From positions 1 to 60,916 of the forward strand of contig NZ_JAHDIG010000021.1 in the NCBI RefSeq assembly GCF_020630935.1: DNA of 60,916 bases, in the 5' to 3' direction. Below are positions 1 through 8,438 of this stretch, piece by piece (position 1 is the first letter of the stretch; each line of letters starts with the position of its first letter). Source of the DNA: Bernardetia sp. GTDB lineage: Bacteria; Bacteroidota; Bacteroidia; Cytophagales; Bernardetiaceae. A model generated the notes under the pieces. The model ran no database searches, had not been told where the DNA came from, and worked only from the letters and a program-made list of their open reading frames with translations. A program made the position numbers and the translations under genes.

Positions 1-96
1 AGACTATTTAGAACAAGTCGTCTTTGCATAAATCTTTCATGCGTTTACCCTAAAAGTTTATTAAAATACTTGGCTGTAGATTAAAAGTGACAATTA

Positions 97-119
97 ATTA
101 TCGTAATATTGCAATAAAT
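97..119. promoter_or_regulatory. Putative ArsR operator 1 (upstream of acr3)
   Basis: The sequence ATCGTAATATTGCAATAA (100-117) is an imperfect palindrome about 30 bases before the acr3 start. Nearly the same sequence recurs before arsR and before arsM. Three copies in one small locus that encodes an ArsR repressor make an ArsR-binding site the simplest reading. The assignment is inferred from position and repetition, not from a known binding motif. Confidence 0.65.
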
Positions 120-149
120 TAATACTTTAAATACTAAATACTAAATTCA

Positions 150-1160
150 ATGAGTAATTTTGAACGCTATCTAACACTTTGGGTAAGTATCTGTATCGTT
201 GTAGGAGTACTTTTGGGAAAATTTTTTGGAGAAGGTATCTCCGTAATTAGCAACTTAACAATTGCTACTATTAATATTCCTGTTGCTATTTTGGTTTGGC
301 TAATGATTTATCCCATGATGGTGCAGATAGATTTTGACTCTCTTAAAGACGTAAAAAAGAATATAAAAGGTTTATGGCTTACCCTTACCATCAACTGGCT
401 AGTAAAACCTTTTACAATGGCGTTTTTTGCTTGGATATTTTTTGATTATCTCTATCAAGCTTACATAACTCCTCAAGAAGCTACCGAATATTTTGCTGGT
501 GCTGTTCTTTTGGGAGCTGCACCCTGTACTGCTATGGTTTTTGTTTGGTCTTATCTTACTCATGGAGATGCAAATTATACGCTTGTACAAGTTTCGGTAA
601 ATGATTTAATTTTATTAGTGCTTTTTATTCCAATCGTACGTTTTTTATTGGGAGTTAATAATATTGAGATTCCTTATAATGTTCTGATTACCTCTGTTGT
701 TATTTTTGTCGTTCTACCTTTAAGTGCAGGCTATTTATCAAATAAATACCTCATCAAAAATAAAGGAATAGAATGGTTCAAAGATGTATTTTTAGCCAAG
801 TTAAAGCCTATTTCTATTGTAGCTTTACTGACAACCCTAGTTTTATTGTTTGCTTTTCAAGGAGAAAAAATTATTCAAAACCCATTCGCTATTTTGCTTA
901 TTGCAGTTCCTCTGACTCTACAAACATATTTTATATTTTTTGTATCTTGGACTATAGGCAAATGGATAAAACTACCTCATGCTATCTGTGCACCTGCTGC
1001 AATGATTGGAGCTAGTAATTTTTTCGAACTTTCAGTAGCAATAGCAATTTCTATTTTTGGTTTGGACTCTGGAGCATCTTTAGCAACTGTGGTGGGGGTA
1101 TTGATAGAAGTTCCAATTATGCTTTCTTTAGTAAAACTAGCTAACAAATGGAGTTTTTAA
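150..1160 (+). CDS. acr3: ACR3-family arsenite efflux permease
   Basis: This inner-membrane protein of 336 residues has about ten hydrophobic segments and should export arsenite (and possibly antimonite) driven by the proton gradient. The ACR3 signature APCTAMVFVWS is present; its cysteine (Cys126) matches the conserved essential cysteine of the family. The late-helix motif GASNFFEL carries the conserved glutamate (Glu293). It is the first gene of a four-gene arsenic cluster and has a putative ArsR operator just upstream. The start ATG follows a typical AT-rich leader without a clear ribosome-binding site. Family assignment is firm. Confidence 0.95.
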   Translation: MSNFERYLTLWVSICIVVGVLLGKFFGEGISVISNLTIATINIPVAILVWLMIYPMMVQIDFDSLKDVKKNIKGLWLTLTINWLVKPFTMAFFAWIFFDYLYQAYITPQEATEYFAGAVLLGAAPCTAMVFVWSYLTHGDANYTLVQVSVNDLILLVLFIPIVRFLLGVNNIEIPYNVLITSVVIFVVLPLSAGYLSNKYLIKNKGIEWFKDVFLAKLKPISIVALLTTLVLLFAFQGEKIIQNPFAILLIAVPLTLQTYFIFFVSWTIGKWIKLPHAICAPAAMIGASNFFELSVAIAISIFGLDSGASLATVVGVLIEVPIMLSLVKLANKWSF

Positions 1161-1207
1161 TAAAAAAACTACTAAAATAGAAATCATATTTGGATATAAA
1201 ATTTATT

Positions 1208-1228
1208 AATCGTAATATTGCAATACAA
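1208..1228. promoter_or_regulatory. Putative ArsR operator 2 (upstream of arsR)
   Basis: AATCGTAATATTGCAATA (1209-1226) is almost identical to the site before acr3. It lies about 28 bases before the arsR start, where an autoregulated repressor would bind. Confidence 0.65.
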
Positions 1229-1253
1229 TAATTAATTAAAATGATTTTTGAAT

Positions 1254-1592
1254 ATGGGACTTACCAAATCTGATATTTTTACAGAAGAACAAAACAGATT
1301 AGCAGACCTTGCTAAAGTTTTGGGACATCCTGCTAGAATAGCCATCTTGCAGCATTTGATAAAAGTAAATGCATGTATTGGTGGGGATTTGGTAAATGAA
1401 ATTGGACTGGCACAACCTACCATCTCTCAACACCTAAAAGAACTCAAACGAGTAGGTATTATACAAGGAACAATTGAAGGAACAAGTGTTTGCTACTGCA
1501 TACACCCTCAAAATTGGAAGGAAATACAGCTCTTATTCAATATTTTTTTTAATGACTTTAACTCAAAGATAGATTCTGATTTGTGTTGTTAG
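1254..1592 (+). CDS. arsR: ArsR-family metalloregulatory repressor
   Basis: This small winged-helix regulator of about 112 residues belongs to the ArsR/SmtB family and should repress the ars genes until arsenite binds. The helix-turn-helix segment GLAQPTISQHLKELKRVGII is typical of the family. Cysteines that could bind arsenite are present in NACIGG, in SVCYC and as a terminal Cys-Cys pair; which of them form the sensor site cannot be told from sequence. I chose the ATG at 1254 over the TTG at 1248 in the same frame. An operator-like palindrome lies directly upstream, suggesting autoregulation. Confidence 0.9.
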   Translation: MGLTKSDIFTEEQNRLADLAKVLGHPARIAILQHLIKVNACIGGDLVNEIGLAQPTISQHLKELKRVGIIQGTIEGTSVCYCIHPQNWKEIQLLFNIFFNDFNSKIDSDLCC

Positions 1593-1630
1593 AAGAGTAA
1601 AGTGCTTTATCACTTATTTTTTATATTATT

Positions 1631-1650
1631 TAATCGTTAAATTGCAATAA
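1631..1650. promoter_or_regulatory. Putative ArsR operator 3 (upstream of arsM)
   Basis: TAATCGTTAAATTGCAATAA resembles the other two operator-like sites and ends only four bases before the arsM start codon. A repressor bound here would cover the promoter or transcript start. That arsM has its own copy suggests arsM is a separate transcription unit. Confidence 0.6.
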
Positions 1651-1654
1651 ACAA

Positions 1655-2536
1655 ATGAAAAATTCATCAGAAAAAGAAATCAAAAATATGGTTCGTGAGC
1701 GTTACGAACAAGTTGCTCTACAAGACAAAAAAGCTAATGCAGCTTCTTGTTGTGGAACTACCGATAGTTCGACAGAAGTTTACAATATCATGTCAGAAAA
1801 ATATGACAACCTAAATGGTTATAATTCTGATGCAGACTTGGGCTTGGGTTGTGGACTTCCTACACAGTTTGCACAAATTCAAAAGGGAAACACGGTTCTT
1901 GACTTGGGTTCGGGAGCAGGGAATGATTGTTTTGTAGCACGAGCAGAAACAGGTAGTGAAGGAAAAGTTATTGGAGTAGATTTTTCTCCAACAATGCTTA
2001 AAAAGGCTCGCCAAAATGCTGATAATTTAGGCTATAATAACGTAGAATTTAGAGAAGGAGATATTGAAAATATGCCTGTTTCTGATAATTCAGTTGATGT
2101 TGTTGTAAGTAATTGTGTATTAAATCTTGTCCCAAACAAAAAAGCCGTTTTTAGTGAAATATATAGAGTTTTGAAGAATGACGGACATTTCAGTATTTCT
2201 GATATTGTACTTTTAGGAGATTTGCCAACAGCCTTACAAAAAGATGCTGAAATGTATGCAGGGTGCGTTTCGGGTGCAATTCAGAAAGAAGAGTATTTGA
2301 ACTTTATAAAAGAAGTTGGCTTTGAGAATATTACTTTACAAAAAGAAAAGACGATTTTTATCCCAGATGATATTCTTCAGAAATATCTCTCAAAGAAAGA
2401 GATAGAAGAGTTGAGGAATGGAGAAACAGGTATTTTCAGCATTACTGTTTTTGCTCAAAAGAATCCTACTCAATCACCTAAACAAACTTTACAAAAAGAG
2501 GCTACTTGCTGCCCTCCGAATAGTGGTTGTTGCTAA
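1655..2536 (+). CDS. arsM: Arsenite S-adenosylmethionine methyltransferase
   Basis: The 293-residue protein has a class I methyltransferase fold with the SAM-binding motif LDLGSGAGND near residue 90. The cysteines that ArsM enzymes use to hold arsenite are visible in LGCGLPT, SNCVLNL and AGCVSGA. It should methylate arsenite stepwise to volatile or less retained methylarsenicals in the cytoplasm. N-terminal (AASCCGTT) and C-terminal (CCPPNSGCC) cysteine clusters are extra thiols seen in many bacterial homologues. Its place behind acr3 and arsR supports the call. Confidence 0.93.
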   Translation: MKNSSEKEIKNMVRERYEQVALQDKKANAASCCGTTDSSTEVYNIMSEKYDNLNGYNSDADLGLGCGLPTQFAQIQKGNTVLDLGSGAGNDCFVARAETGSEGKVIGVDFSPTMLKKARQNADNLGYNNVEFREGDIENMPVSDNSVDVVVSNCVLNLVPNKKAVFSEIYRVLKNDGHFSISDIVLLGDLPTALQKDAEMYAGCVSGAIQKEEYLNFIKEVGFENITLQKEKTIFIPDDILQKYLSKKEIEELRNGETGIFSITVFAQKNPTQSPKQTLQKEATCCPPNSGCC

Positions 2537-2568
2537 TTTTATTTTTTTTCTATTCAACATATCTCACA

Positions 2569-3315
2569 ATGAAAACTTCAAAATTATTTATTCTCTCATT
2601 TTTATTTCTTAGTTGTATGTCTTTCAAATCATCATTTCAAACGGATAAAAATACTTTGTTTCCAAGACTTCAAAGCTATTCGGATGGTTTAGCTTCTAAT
2701 TTTGAAACCATTGACAAAGAACGCAAGGAAAAACTAAAAGAAATTGGAGACTATATTACCAAAATAAAACAAAAGCAAAACAATGATTCTGAAACGATTG
2801 ATTTTACTATCATTTGTACTCACAACTCACGTAGAAGTCATCTCGGACAAGTTTGGTTACAAATTGCTGCTTATTATTATGGAATAGATGGTATCCAAAC
2901 CTTTTCTGGAGGAACAGAAGCAACTGCTTTTAACCCTAGAGCTGTGGCTGCACTTCAAAGAGCAGGTGTAAAACTAGAAAAAACAACTGCTTTTGAAGGA
3001 GATGAAAATCCTGTTTATTCTATGTCAGTAGGTAAAAGTTATTCAAAAACAGTTATGTTTTCAAAAAAATATACACATAAACAAAATCCTAAAAAAGATT
3101 TTGCTGCAATCATGGTATGTAGTGATGCTGACAAAAATTGTCCCTTAGTATTGGGGGCAGATGCTCGCTTTGCTATTCCATTTGAAGACCCAAAAGTTTC
3201 AGATGGTACGCCTAGCGAAACTCAAACTTATGATGAGCGTTGTAAGCAAATCGGAACAGAGTTTTTCTTTGTGATGGATTATGTGAAGAAACAATTATAC
3301 CAAAATAAAAACTAA
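2569..3315 (+). CDS. LMW-phosphatase-like arsenate reductase, possible signal peptide
   Basis: The protein contains the CX5R phosphate-loop motif CTHNSRR (Cys83 in a 248-residue reading) and a downstream EDP acid loop. This places it in the low-molecular-weight tyrosine phosphatase/arsenate reductase superfamily. As the last gene of the ars cluster it probably reduces arsenate to arsenite for Acr3. The start is ambiguous. From 2569 it begins with MKTSKLFILSFLFLSC, a good secretion or lipoprotein leader, which is odd for a thiol-dependent cytoplasmic reductase. An ATG at 2617 would give a protein without the leader. Thirty-two bases separate the 2569 start from the arsM stop. Confidence 0.85.
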   Translation: MKTSKLFILSFLFLSCMSFKSSFQTDKNTLFPRLQSYSDGLASNFETIDKERKEKLKEIGDYITKIKQKQNNDSETIDFTIICTHNSRRSHLGQVWLQIAAYYYGIDGIQTFSGGTEATAFNPRAVAALQRAGVKLEKTTAFEGDENPVYSMSVGKSYSKTVMFSKKYTHKQNPKKDFAAIMVCSDADKNCPLVLGADARFAIPFEDPKVSDGTPSETQTYDERCKQIGTEFFFVMDYVKKQLYQNKN

Positions 3316-3713
3316 ACGACACCTAAAAATCGCATCAGTACTGCCCTACGAGAGCAGACTGATAAAAAAGGACAACATAGTTATATTGGTATTAGATAAA
3401 AAATAGCTTTCAGAGTTTTCAGTAGATTCAATAAGCACTTTATTTCTATTATTTTCAGAAATAGAGTGCTTTTTCTTAATAAGCAAAAAAACAAAAACAT
3501 AAAACCTTCATTGTCCGTATCTATAAAATAGAACCTTTGGTTTATTCTAAGAGGGTAATAAGAAAAAATGTAGAAATGAGTTTTTTTAAGAAAAAAAGGA
3601 TACATATTTTACTTTTTACACAAAAAAATCTTATTTTAAAGGATTAATTCAAAAGACTTATACATAAGTCAGTGTAAGACTTAACATTCAACAAATTTAA
3701 CTTATCAACTTGT
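3316..3713. other. Gene-free stretch between ars cluster and ybjN-like gene
   Basis: This 398-base AT-rich stretch holds one clear hairpin (listed separately as a terminator) and a short GAGAGCAGACTGAT-like fragment at 3347-3363. I see no credible coding frame; the open frame on the minus strand at 3381-3605 has no recognisable protein and spans the terminator. Confidence 0.6.
3433..3475 (+). terminator. Intrinsic terminator after the ars cluster
   Basis: The 15-base arms AAGCACTTTATTTCT (3433-3447) and AGAAATAGAGTGCTT (3457-3471) pair almost perfectly with one G-T pair, around a nine-base loop, and are followed by TTTTCTT. It lies about 120 bases after the arsC-like gene. Confidence 0.7.
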
Positions 3714-4136
3714 ATGAAAGATCACTTTCAGATTGTAAAAGATTATTTATTAGAACTTGGCTACGACATCACAGCAGAAGATGCTGAAGAAGAGCTATTC
3801 ATTATCAATGATGAAGAAGAAGGCATTCGTAATTTGGTGGTTGACTGTGAAGACCCTATTCTAATTATTGAGCAGTATATCCTTGAACTCAAACACATTG
3901 ACGAGAAAACGCTCACTCATTTGCTTCAAAAGAACCGAGAAATTGTACATGGCGCTTTTTCATTGGATGAAACTGGAAAAAAACTTCTCTTTAGAGACAC
4001 ACTCCAAATCGAAAACCTAGATTTGAATGAACTTGAAGGTTCTATCAATTCCCTTAAACTACTGATGGCAGAGTATTCAGAGAATCTCTTAGAATTTGCC
4101 AAAGCAGGAGCAAGCGCAGTAAAAGCTACTGTTTAA
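3714..4136 (+). CDS. YbjN-domain (type III chaperone-like fold) protein
   Basis: This 140-residue acidic cytoplasmic protein has the YbjN / type III secretion chaperone-like pattern: an N-terminal helix followed by alternating strands (EELFIINDEEEGIRNLVVDCEDPILIIEQ, described here by pattern only, residues about 26-54). No secretion system lies nearby. The following gene, 62 bases away on the same strand, encodes a PspA/IM30 protein, so the two probably act together in envelope stress. The biochemical function of this family in Bacteroidota is not established. Confidence 0.7.
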   Translation: MKDHFQIVKDYLLELGYDITAEDAEEELFIINDEEEGIRNLVVDCEDPILIIEQYILELKHIDEKTLTHLLQKNREIVHGAFSLDETGKKLLFRDTLQIENLDLNELEGSINSLKLLMAEYSENLLEFAKAGASAVKATV

Positions 4137-4198
4137 ATCTAGTATTCCCAATAGAGAGAAATAAAAATATTACAGAACTTTAAAAAGCAAAATATAAT

Positions 4199-4972
4199 AT
4201 GTCTATATTCAAACGACTTTTCAGCATGGGTAAAGCAGAAGCCCATAGTGCAATAGATAAATTAGAAGACCCTATCAAAATGACTGAACAGGGTATCCGT
4301 GATTTGAAAGGAAACCTCAATGAGAGTCTTCAAGGATTGGCAGAATTGAAAGCATTGGCAATTCGTGCTAAAAGAGACCACCAACAGTTTCTCTCTCAAT
4401 CTAAAAATTATGAGCAGAAAGCTGTTTTACTTTTACAAAAAGCACAAACTGGAGAGCTAGACCCATCAGAAGCTGACCGTTTGGCATCTGAAATGCTTCG
4501 TAAGAAAGAAGAAGCACAACAGCAAGCTGACCGTACTGGAAAAGAAATGGCGATGCACGAGCAAAGTGTTGCTAAGATGAATCAAAACATTCAGACACTA
4601 AAATCAAAAGTAGGTTCTTATGAGAACGAACTTCGTACTTTGAAAGCACGCTCTAAGGTAAGTACAGCTACTAAGAAAATCAACAAGCAAATGTCACAGA
4701 TTGATTCTAGTGGAACGGTAGCAATGCTTGAGCGTATGAAAGAAAAAGTAGCTCAAGAGGAAGCACTAGCAGAATCGTATGGAGAAATTGCTTCTATGAA
4801 CACATCTGTGGATGATGATGTAGCGAAGGCACTAGGTACAGGTTCAGAGGCTTCATCTTCGGCTTCTCTTTTAGAATTGAAAGCAAAATTAGGTTTGGCT
4901 CAGAATGCTTCTCCTAGTTCGGATGCAAGTACAGATTCTTCAACTCCTCCTCCTCCAACACAAGAAGGATAA
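4199..4972 (+). CDS. pspA: PspA/IM30 (Vipp1-like) membrane-stress protein
   Basis: The 257-residue protein starts with the amphipathic helix MSIFKRLFSMGKAEAHSAID and continues as a long coiled coil (residues about 25-200), as in ESCRT-III-like PspA and Vipp1. These proteins coat and repair damaged inner membranes. The C-terminal tail is rich in Ser, Asp and Pro and ends PPPPTQEG, likely disordered. It is paired with a YbjN-like gene upstream and followed by a strong terminator, so the two may form one operon. No PspF-type regulator is visible. Confidence 0.9.
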   Translation: MSIFKRLFSMGKAEAHSAIDKLEDPIKMTEQGIRDLKGNLNESLQGLAELKALAIRAKRDHQQFLSQSKNYEQKAVLLLQKAQTGELDPSEADRLASEMLRKKEEAQQQADRTGKEMAMHEQSVAKMNQNIQTLKSKVGSYENELRTLKARSKVSTATKKINKQMSQIDSSGTVAMLERMKEKVAQEEALAESYGEIASMNTSVDDDVAKALGTGSEASSSASLLELKAKLGLAQNASPSSDASTDSSTPPPPTQEG

Positions 4973-4992
4973 AACTAACAGTTAGAAGTTTC

Positions 4993-5032
4993 AAAAAAAC
5001 CTATTTATTTCTGAAAATAAATAGGTTTTTTT
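4993..5032 (+). terminator. Strong intrinsic terminator after pspA
   Basis: Perfect 18-base arms (4993-5010 and 5015-5032) with core AACCTATTTATTT, a CTGA loop and a run of T on both sides. It starts 21 bases after the pspA stop and could work in both directions. Confidence 0.85.
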
Positions 5033-5047
5033 CGTTTTACTACGCAG

Positions 5048-5196
5048 AAGTTGTTTAAGACCTGAAAGTGAGCGAAGCTAATAGAGAAAAAACAAATTAC
5101 ATTACAATCTGCTCTAACGAGACTGACCTAATAAATCAAGGTCAGACTGACAGGTCAGTACCGATAACTGTACAAAAATACATTCTTAAACAACTT
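5048..5196. repeat. Intergenic element with 13-bp inverted ends (family B)
   Basis: AAGTTGTTTAAGA (5048-5060) and its exact reverse complement (5184-5196) bracket a 149-base unit. Inside is CTGCTCTAACGAGACTGACC. A related sequence recurs at 35024-35098 beyond leuS. This suggests a small dispersed non-coding element lying between the convergent pspA and AsmA-like genes. Confidence 0.55.
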
Positions 5197-5210
5197 TAGC
5201 ACACTACATT

Positions 5211-8189
5211 TTATTCTCCTCCTTTTTTCTTACCCAAACCTCCCCAGTTTTTGAGTTTGTTTTTCAATTCTTCCTTAGCTTTATCTACTGGATTAGTAGA
5301 TTTGGTAGAATCTGTTTTTGTAGTTTTAGTAGAATCACTCTCTTTATTTCCAAAAAAGTCATTTAAAATTTCTTTTCCTGTTTTGGTAGCTTCATCTTGA
5401 AGAGTTTGTTTGGCTTTCGATTTGATTTGTGCTTTTATAGCAGAATTATCCATTGAAATATTAGGACTGTTATATGTTCCTCCAATATTGAAAAGAAGTG
5501 GTATATTCTCATTCTCAATCTCTTCTGGCTTTATTTTTATAAAACTACTTACTAAAGAGAGTGCCTCTTCTTTTGGAACATCAACTTCCATGTGAAAATC
5601 AATTCCACCATCTAACGATGTTGTTCCACCAACTTTAGATATATAACCTGCAAAATCAAGATTAAATGGTTGAATATTCATCTTTCCATTTTCAATTTTA
5701 GTTTGCATCACGACATCTTTGAGGCGAGTATTCTTAAACTTAGGCATATTGGTAAGATTTGCCAGTTTATTGACAGACGGATTTTCCTTCATCATAGCAT
5801 CTACAATTTTCATGATTCCACCTCCAGAAAGAGTTGCCATATCTGGCATCATATCCGATTTCAAAATACCTGTAACATTGAAGTTGTTGAGTGAGAATTT
5901 TCCATCTAGGTGTTCTGCAAGTGGTGCGAATGCTTGAGCAGTAGAGAAAGTTTTAAATGCCTCTCCCAAATTAGCTTCAATAATATCTAAGTCAAATGAA
6001 AATACTGGACGGTCTATTTCTTTGCTACTATATAATCCACTTGTACGGAATTTTCCACCCACAGCATCAAAAGTAAGATTATCCATTCTGACTTCTCCAT
6101 CTTTTACTCTGACAAGTCCACGCATATTGTTGAGTTCCATATTGTCATATAAAACTTTTTCAATATTGGCATTGAATGTAAAATCTATATCTTTCGGTAC
6201 TTCTACTACTCCAGTTTCGTCTTCTACTGTTGTTGGGTCATCTTCTTCGGTCATCCACTCATCTACATTAAACTGATTGGAAGTCATGTTCATATTTCCA
6301 CGAATTACAGGAGTTCCATCTTGGAAACCTGCCATTGCAAGAGCATAAGCGATATAATTTGAAAGTCCACCAGTGAGAGCTATATCACTTTTACCTAAAA
6401 AACCTTGAAACGAATCCAAAATCATTTGTTGAGGTGTAAAACTTACCTTTGCATTTGTGATTTTCATTCCTTGTGGTAAATCTACGCTAGAAAAAACAAG
6501 ATTTTGAACAGATAAATCTCCACTTGTAGGAAGCTCTCCATATTTTTCAGCGTCTAAGGCAGCCGTTGAGCCTTTGGTTTCAATGTCTGCTTTTATCAGT
6601 CCTGTAACAGTCATATCTTCCAAGGGAACAATTTTGGTAATGGTAGCCAAATCTAATTCGCCTTTTATAGCCAAATCATAAACTAAATTTTCTATGCCTT
6701 CGGTATGTCCAACAACTGAAAAAGGTTTTCCATCTACTTGCATCGTAATTTTTTCTAAGTCCACACGAGTATTTTCCATTTGTCCCGTATTATTTTTGGC
6801 GTGAGCTTCTACTTCTAAGTTTTCTATGGGAACAGGATAAGCCAATGATTTGACATAACCATTTTTGAGCGTCATATCTGCATCAATGGTAGGAATACGG
6901 TTTTGAGCTTCATCATAAATACCTTTTGCCAATAACTTTAAATTGTACATTCCTTTTATTTCTAGGCTGTCCATTGGATAGATTTCTGCTAACTCAGCAA
7001 GATTGACAGTAGCATTTATGTTGGCATCAATATCATATTTTTCTAAACCTTGCACTCTAACTTTTCCATTGACAGGATTTTTACCGAGGTTCATTCCAAA
7101 AGTCTTGATGTCTATGACAGTATTATTAAGGTCTGCTGTAGTATTGATAACCTGCATATCTACATTTACATTATCAACGGCTGTTGGAAGTTCTGGATAT
7201 TTAAAATAACCATCTTTTACCAAAAGAGAAATATCAAATTGAGGATAGAGTTCTTTTTCAGAATTAAATTCTCCTTTTGTCATCCCCTTAAATACAAATT
7301 CTCCTTTAGCATCTAGTCCTTTATAGTCTTTCAAAAATACTGGAGGAATAAGAGAAAGAAGGCTTTTAAAGCTGGTTTCTGGTGTAGAAAAATTCAAATC
7401 CATCAAGATAGATGCTGTATTTTCTGGCATACTTAACCATCCATCCATTTTCAAAGGCAAATCATTGACTTTAAATTCATTTTCTTTGAAGGTAAATTTC
7501 ATTGCCTTCATATCCATTTCAAGAGTTGCATCTGCCGAAACTGGTCGGTGATCTAAATAAGCTACGTTTTCAAAATTGATATACAAATCTTTGATAGTCG
7601 TATTGGTACTCAAATCATATTTATCTGAAGTAATATTTCCACTTCCTGTATGGTTTAGTTCATCGATAATCGCAATCATCTTTAAAGTATCATCTTGATA
7701 ACGGATTCTGCCATCGGAAATATTCCATTTTTCCAATCCGATTTCGAAGGCTGCTGTGTCGGTTGTTGTGGTTGCTTCCTCTGTACTTCCTTGATAAATA
7801 TCATAACTTGCTCTGCCATCTTTCAAAACACGTACATTAACAAGAGGCTTGTCAGCATAAATACTATGAATTTCTACTTTATCTTTAAAAACAGACATAA
7901 AATTGAGGGCAAGTTCAAAATTTTGTGCTGCTAAAAGTGTATCTCCCTCAAAAGGCTCACGATTGACTACACTAATATTTTCTAACTGTACTGTTAGTTT
8001 AGGAAAATGACTCAAAATGGAAATATCAAAATCTCCAAACTTTACATCTGCCAAAACTTGTTCGCTGGCAACTTTTTCAACTTTAGCTTTTAGCTGGTCT
8101 TTGAATAAAACAGGAACAAGCAAAACTGCTCCTATCAACAAGACCAACAAAACAATTATAGCAATGGATATTTTTTTTAAGATTTTCAT
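5211..8189 (-). CDS. AsmA-family (AsmA-like C-terminal region) envelope protein
   Basis: The 992-residue protein has an N-terminal membrane anchor (KISIAIIVLLVLLIGAVLLV, residues 6-25) and a long repetitive beta-rich periplasmic body with alternating hydrophobic residues. This is the pattern of AsmA/TamB/YhdP-type bridges thought to carry phospholipid between membranes. The C-terminal region about 740-920 resembles the AsmA_2 domain, and the tail is rich in Lys, Ser and Thr. It converges on pspA and shares no operon with a neighbour. Family membership is clear from architecture; substrate and partners are inference. Confidence 0.85.
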   Translation of the reverse strand: MKILKKISIAIIVLLVLLIGAVLLVPVLFKDQLKAKVEKVASEQVLADVKFGDFDISILSHFPKLTVQLENISVVNREPFEGDTLLAAQNFELALNFMSVFKDKVEIHSIYADKPLVNVRVLKDGRASYDIYQGSTEEATTTTDTAAFEIGLEKWNISDGRIRYQDDTLKMIAIIDELNHTGSGNITSDKYDLSTNTTIKDLYINFENVAYLDHRPVSADATLEMDMKAMKFTFKENEFKVNDLPLKMDGWLSMPENTASILMDLNFSTPETSFKSLLSLIPPVFLKDYKGLDAKGEFVFKGMTKGEFNSEKELYPQFDISLLVKDGYFKYPELPTAVDNVNVDMQVINTTADLNNTVIDIKTFGMNLGKNPVNGKVRVQGLEKYDIDANINATVNLAELAEIYPMDSLEIKGMYNLKLLAKGIYDEAQNRIPTIDADMTLKNGYVKSLAYPVPIENLEVEAHAKNNTGQMENTRVDLEKITMQVDGKPFSVVGHTEGIENLVYDLAIKGELDLATITKIVPLEDMTVTGLIKADIETKGSTAALDAEKYGELPTSGDLSVQNLVFSSVDLPQGMKITNAKVSFTPQQMILDSFQGFLGKSDIALTGGLSNYIAYALAMAGFQDGTPVIRGNMNMTSNQFNVDEWMTEEDDPTTVEDETGVVEVPKDIDFTFNANIEKVLYDNMELNNMRGLVRVKDGEVRMDNLTFDAVGGKFRTSGLYSSKEIDRPVFSFDLDIIEANLGEAFKTFSTAQAFAPLAEHLDGKFSLNNFNVTGILKSDMMPDMATLSGGGIMKIVDAMMKENPSVNKLANLTNMPKFKNTRLKDVVMQTKIENGKMNIQPFNLDFAGYISKVGGTTSLDGGIDFHMEVDVPKEEALSLVSSFIKIKPEEIENENIPLLFNIGGTYNSPNISMDNSAIKAQIKSKAKQTLQDEATKTGKEILNDFFGNKESDSTKTTKTDSTKSTNPVDKAKEELKNKLKNWGGLGKKKGGE

Positions 8190-8438
8190 AGTTTTAAAAA
8201 TGGGTTATCAGTAAAGATACCAATTAGAAAGGTTTGATTTTTTGTAATGATAAGACTGAGCTTATCTGCTTTAAAATTGTATTTTAAACGAAAAGTTTAA
8301 TCAGAAAGATAAGAAAAAGATAATCAATTTTTTATCAAAATAGTTAGTACAACATCAATATTTTTCCATTTCCAAGAAAATAAGTATAGTTTTGTAGTTT
8401 AAAAATTATCAGATTTTCTTGTCAAGCAAACCCAAATT

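Noticed and set aside
2-31. Open frame running into the window and stopping at TAA (29-31), possible end of an upstream gene
   Set aside because: Only nine codons are visible, too few to support a gene call.
3381-3605. 74-codon minus-strand frame in the gap after the ars cluster
   Set aside because: Low-complexity Phe/Leu-rich translation, no family resemblance, and it spans an intrinsic terminator.
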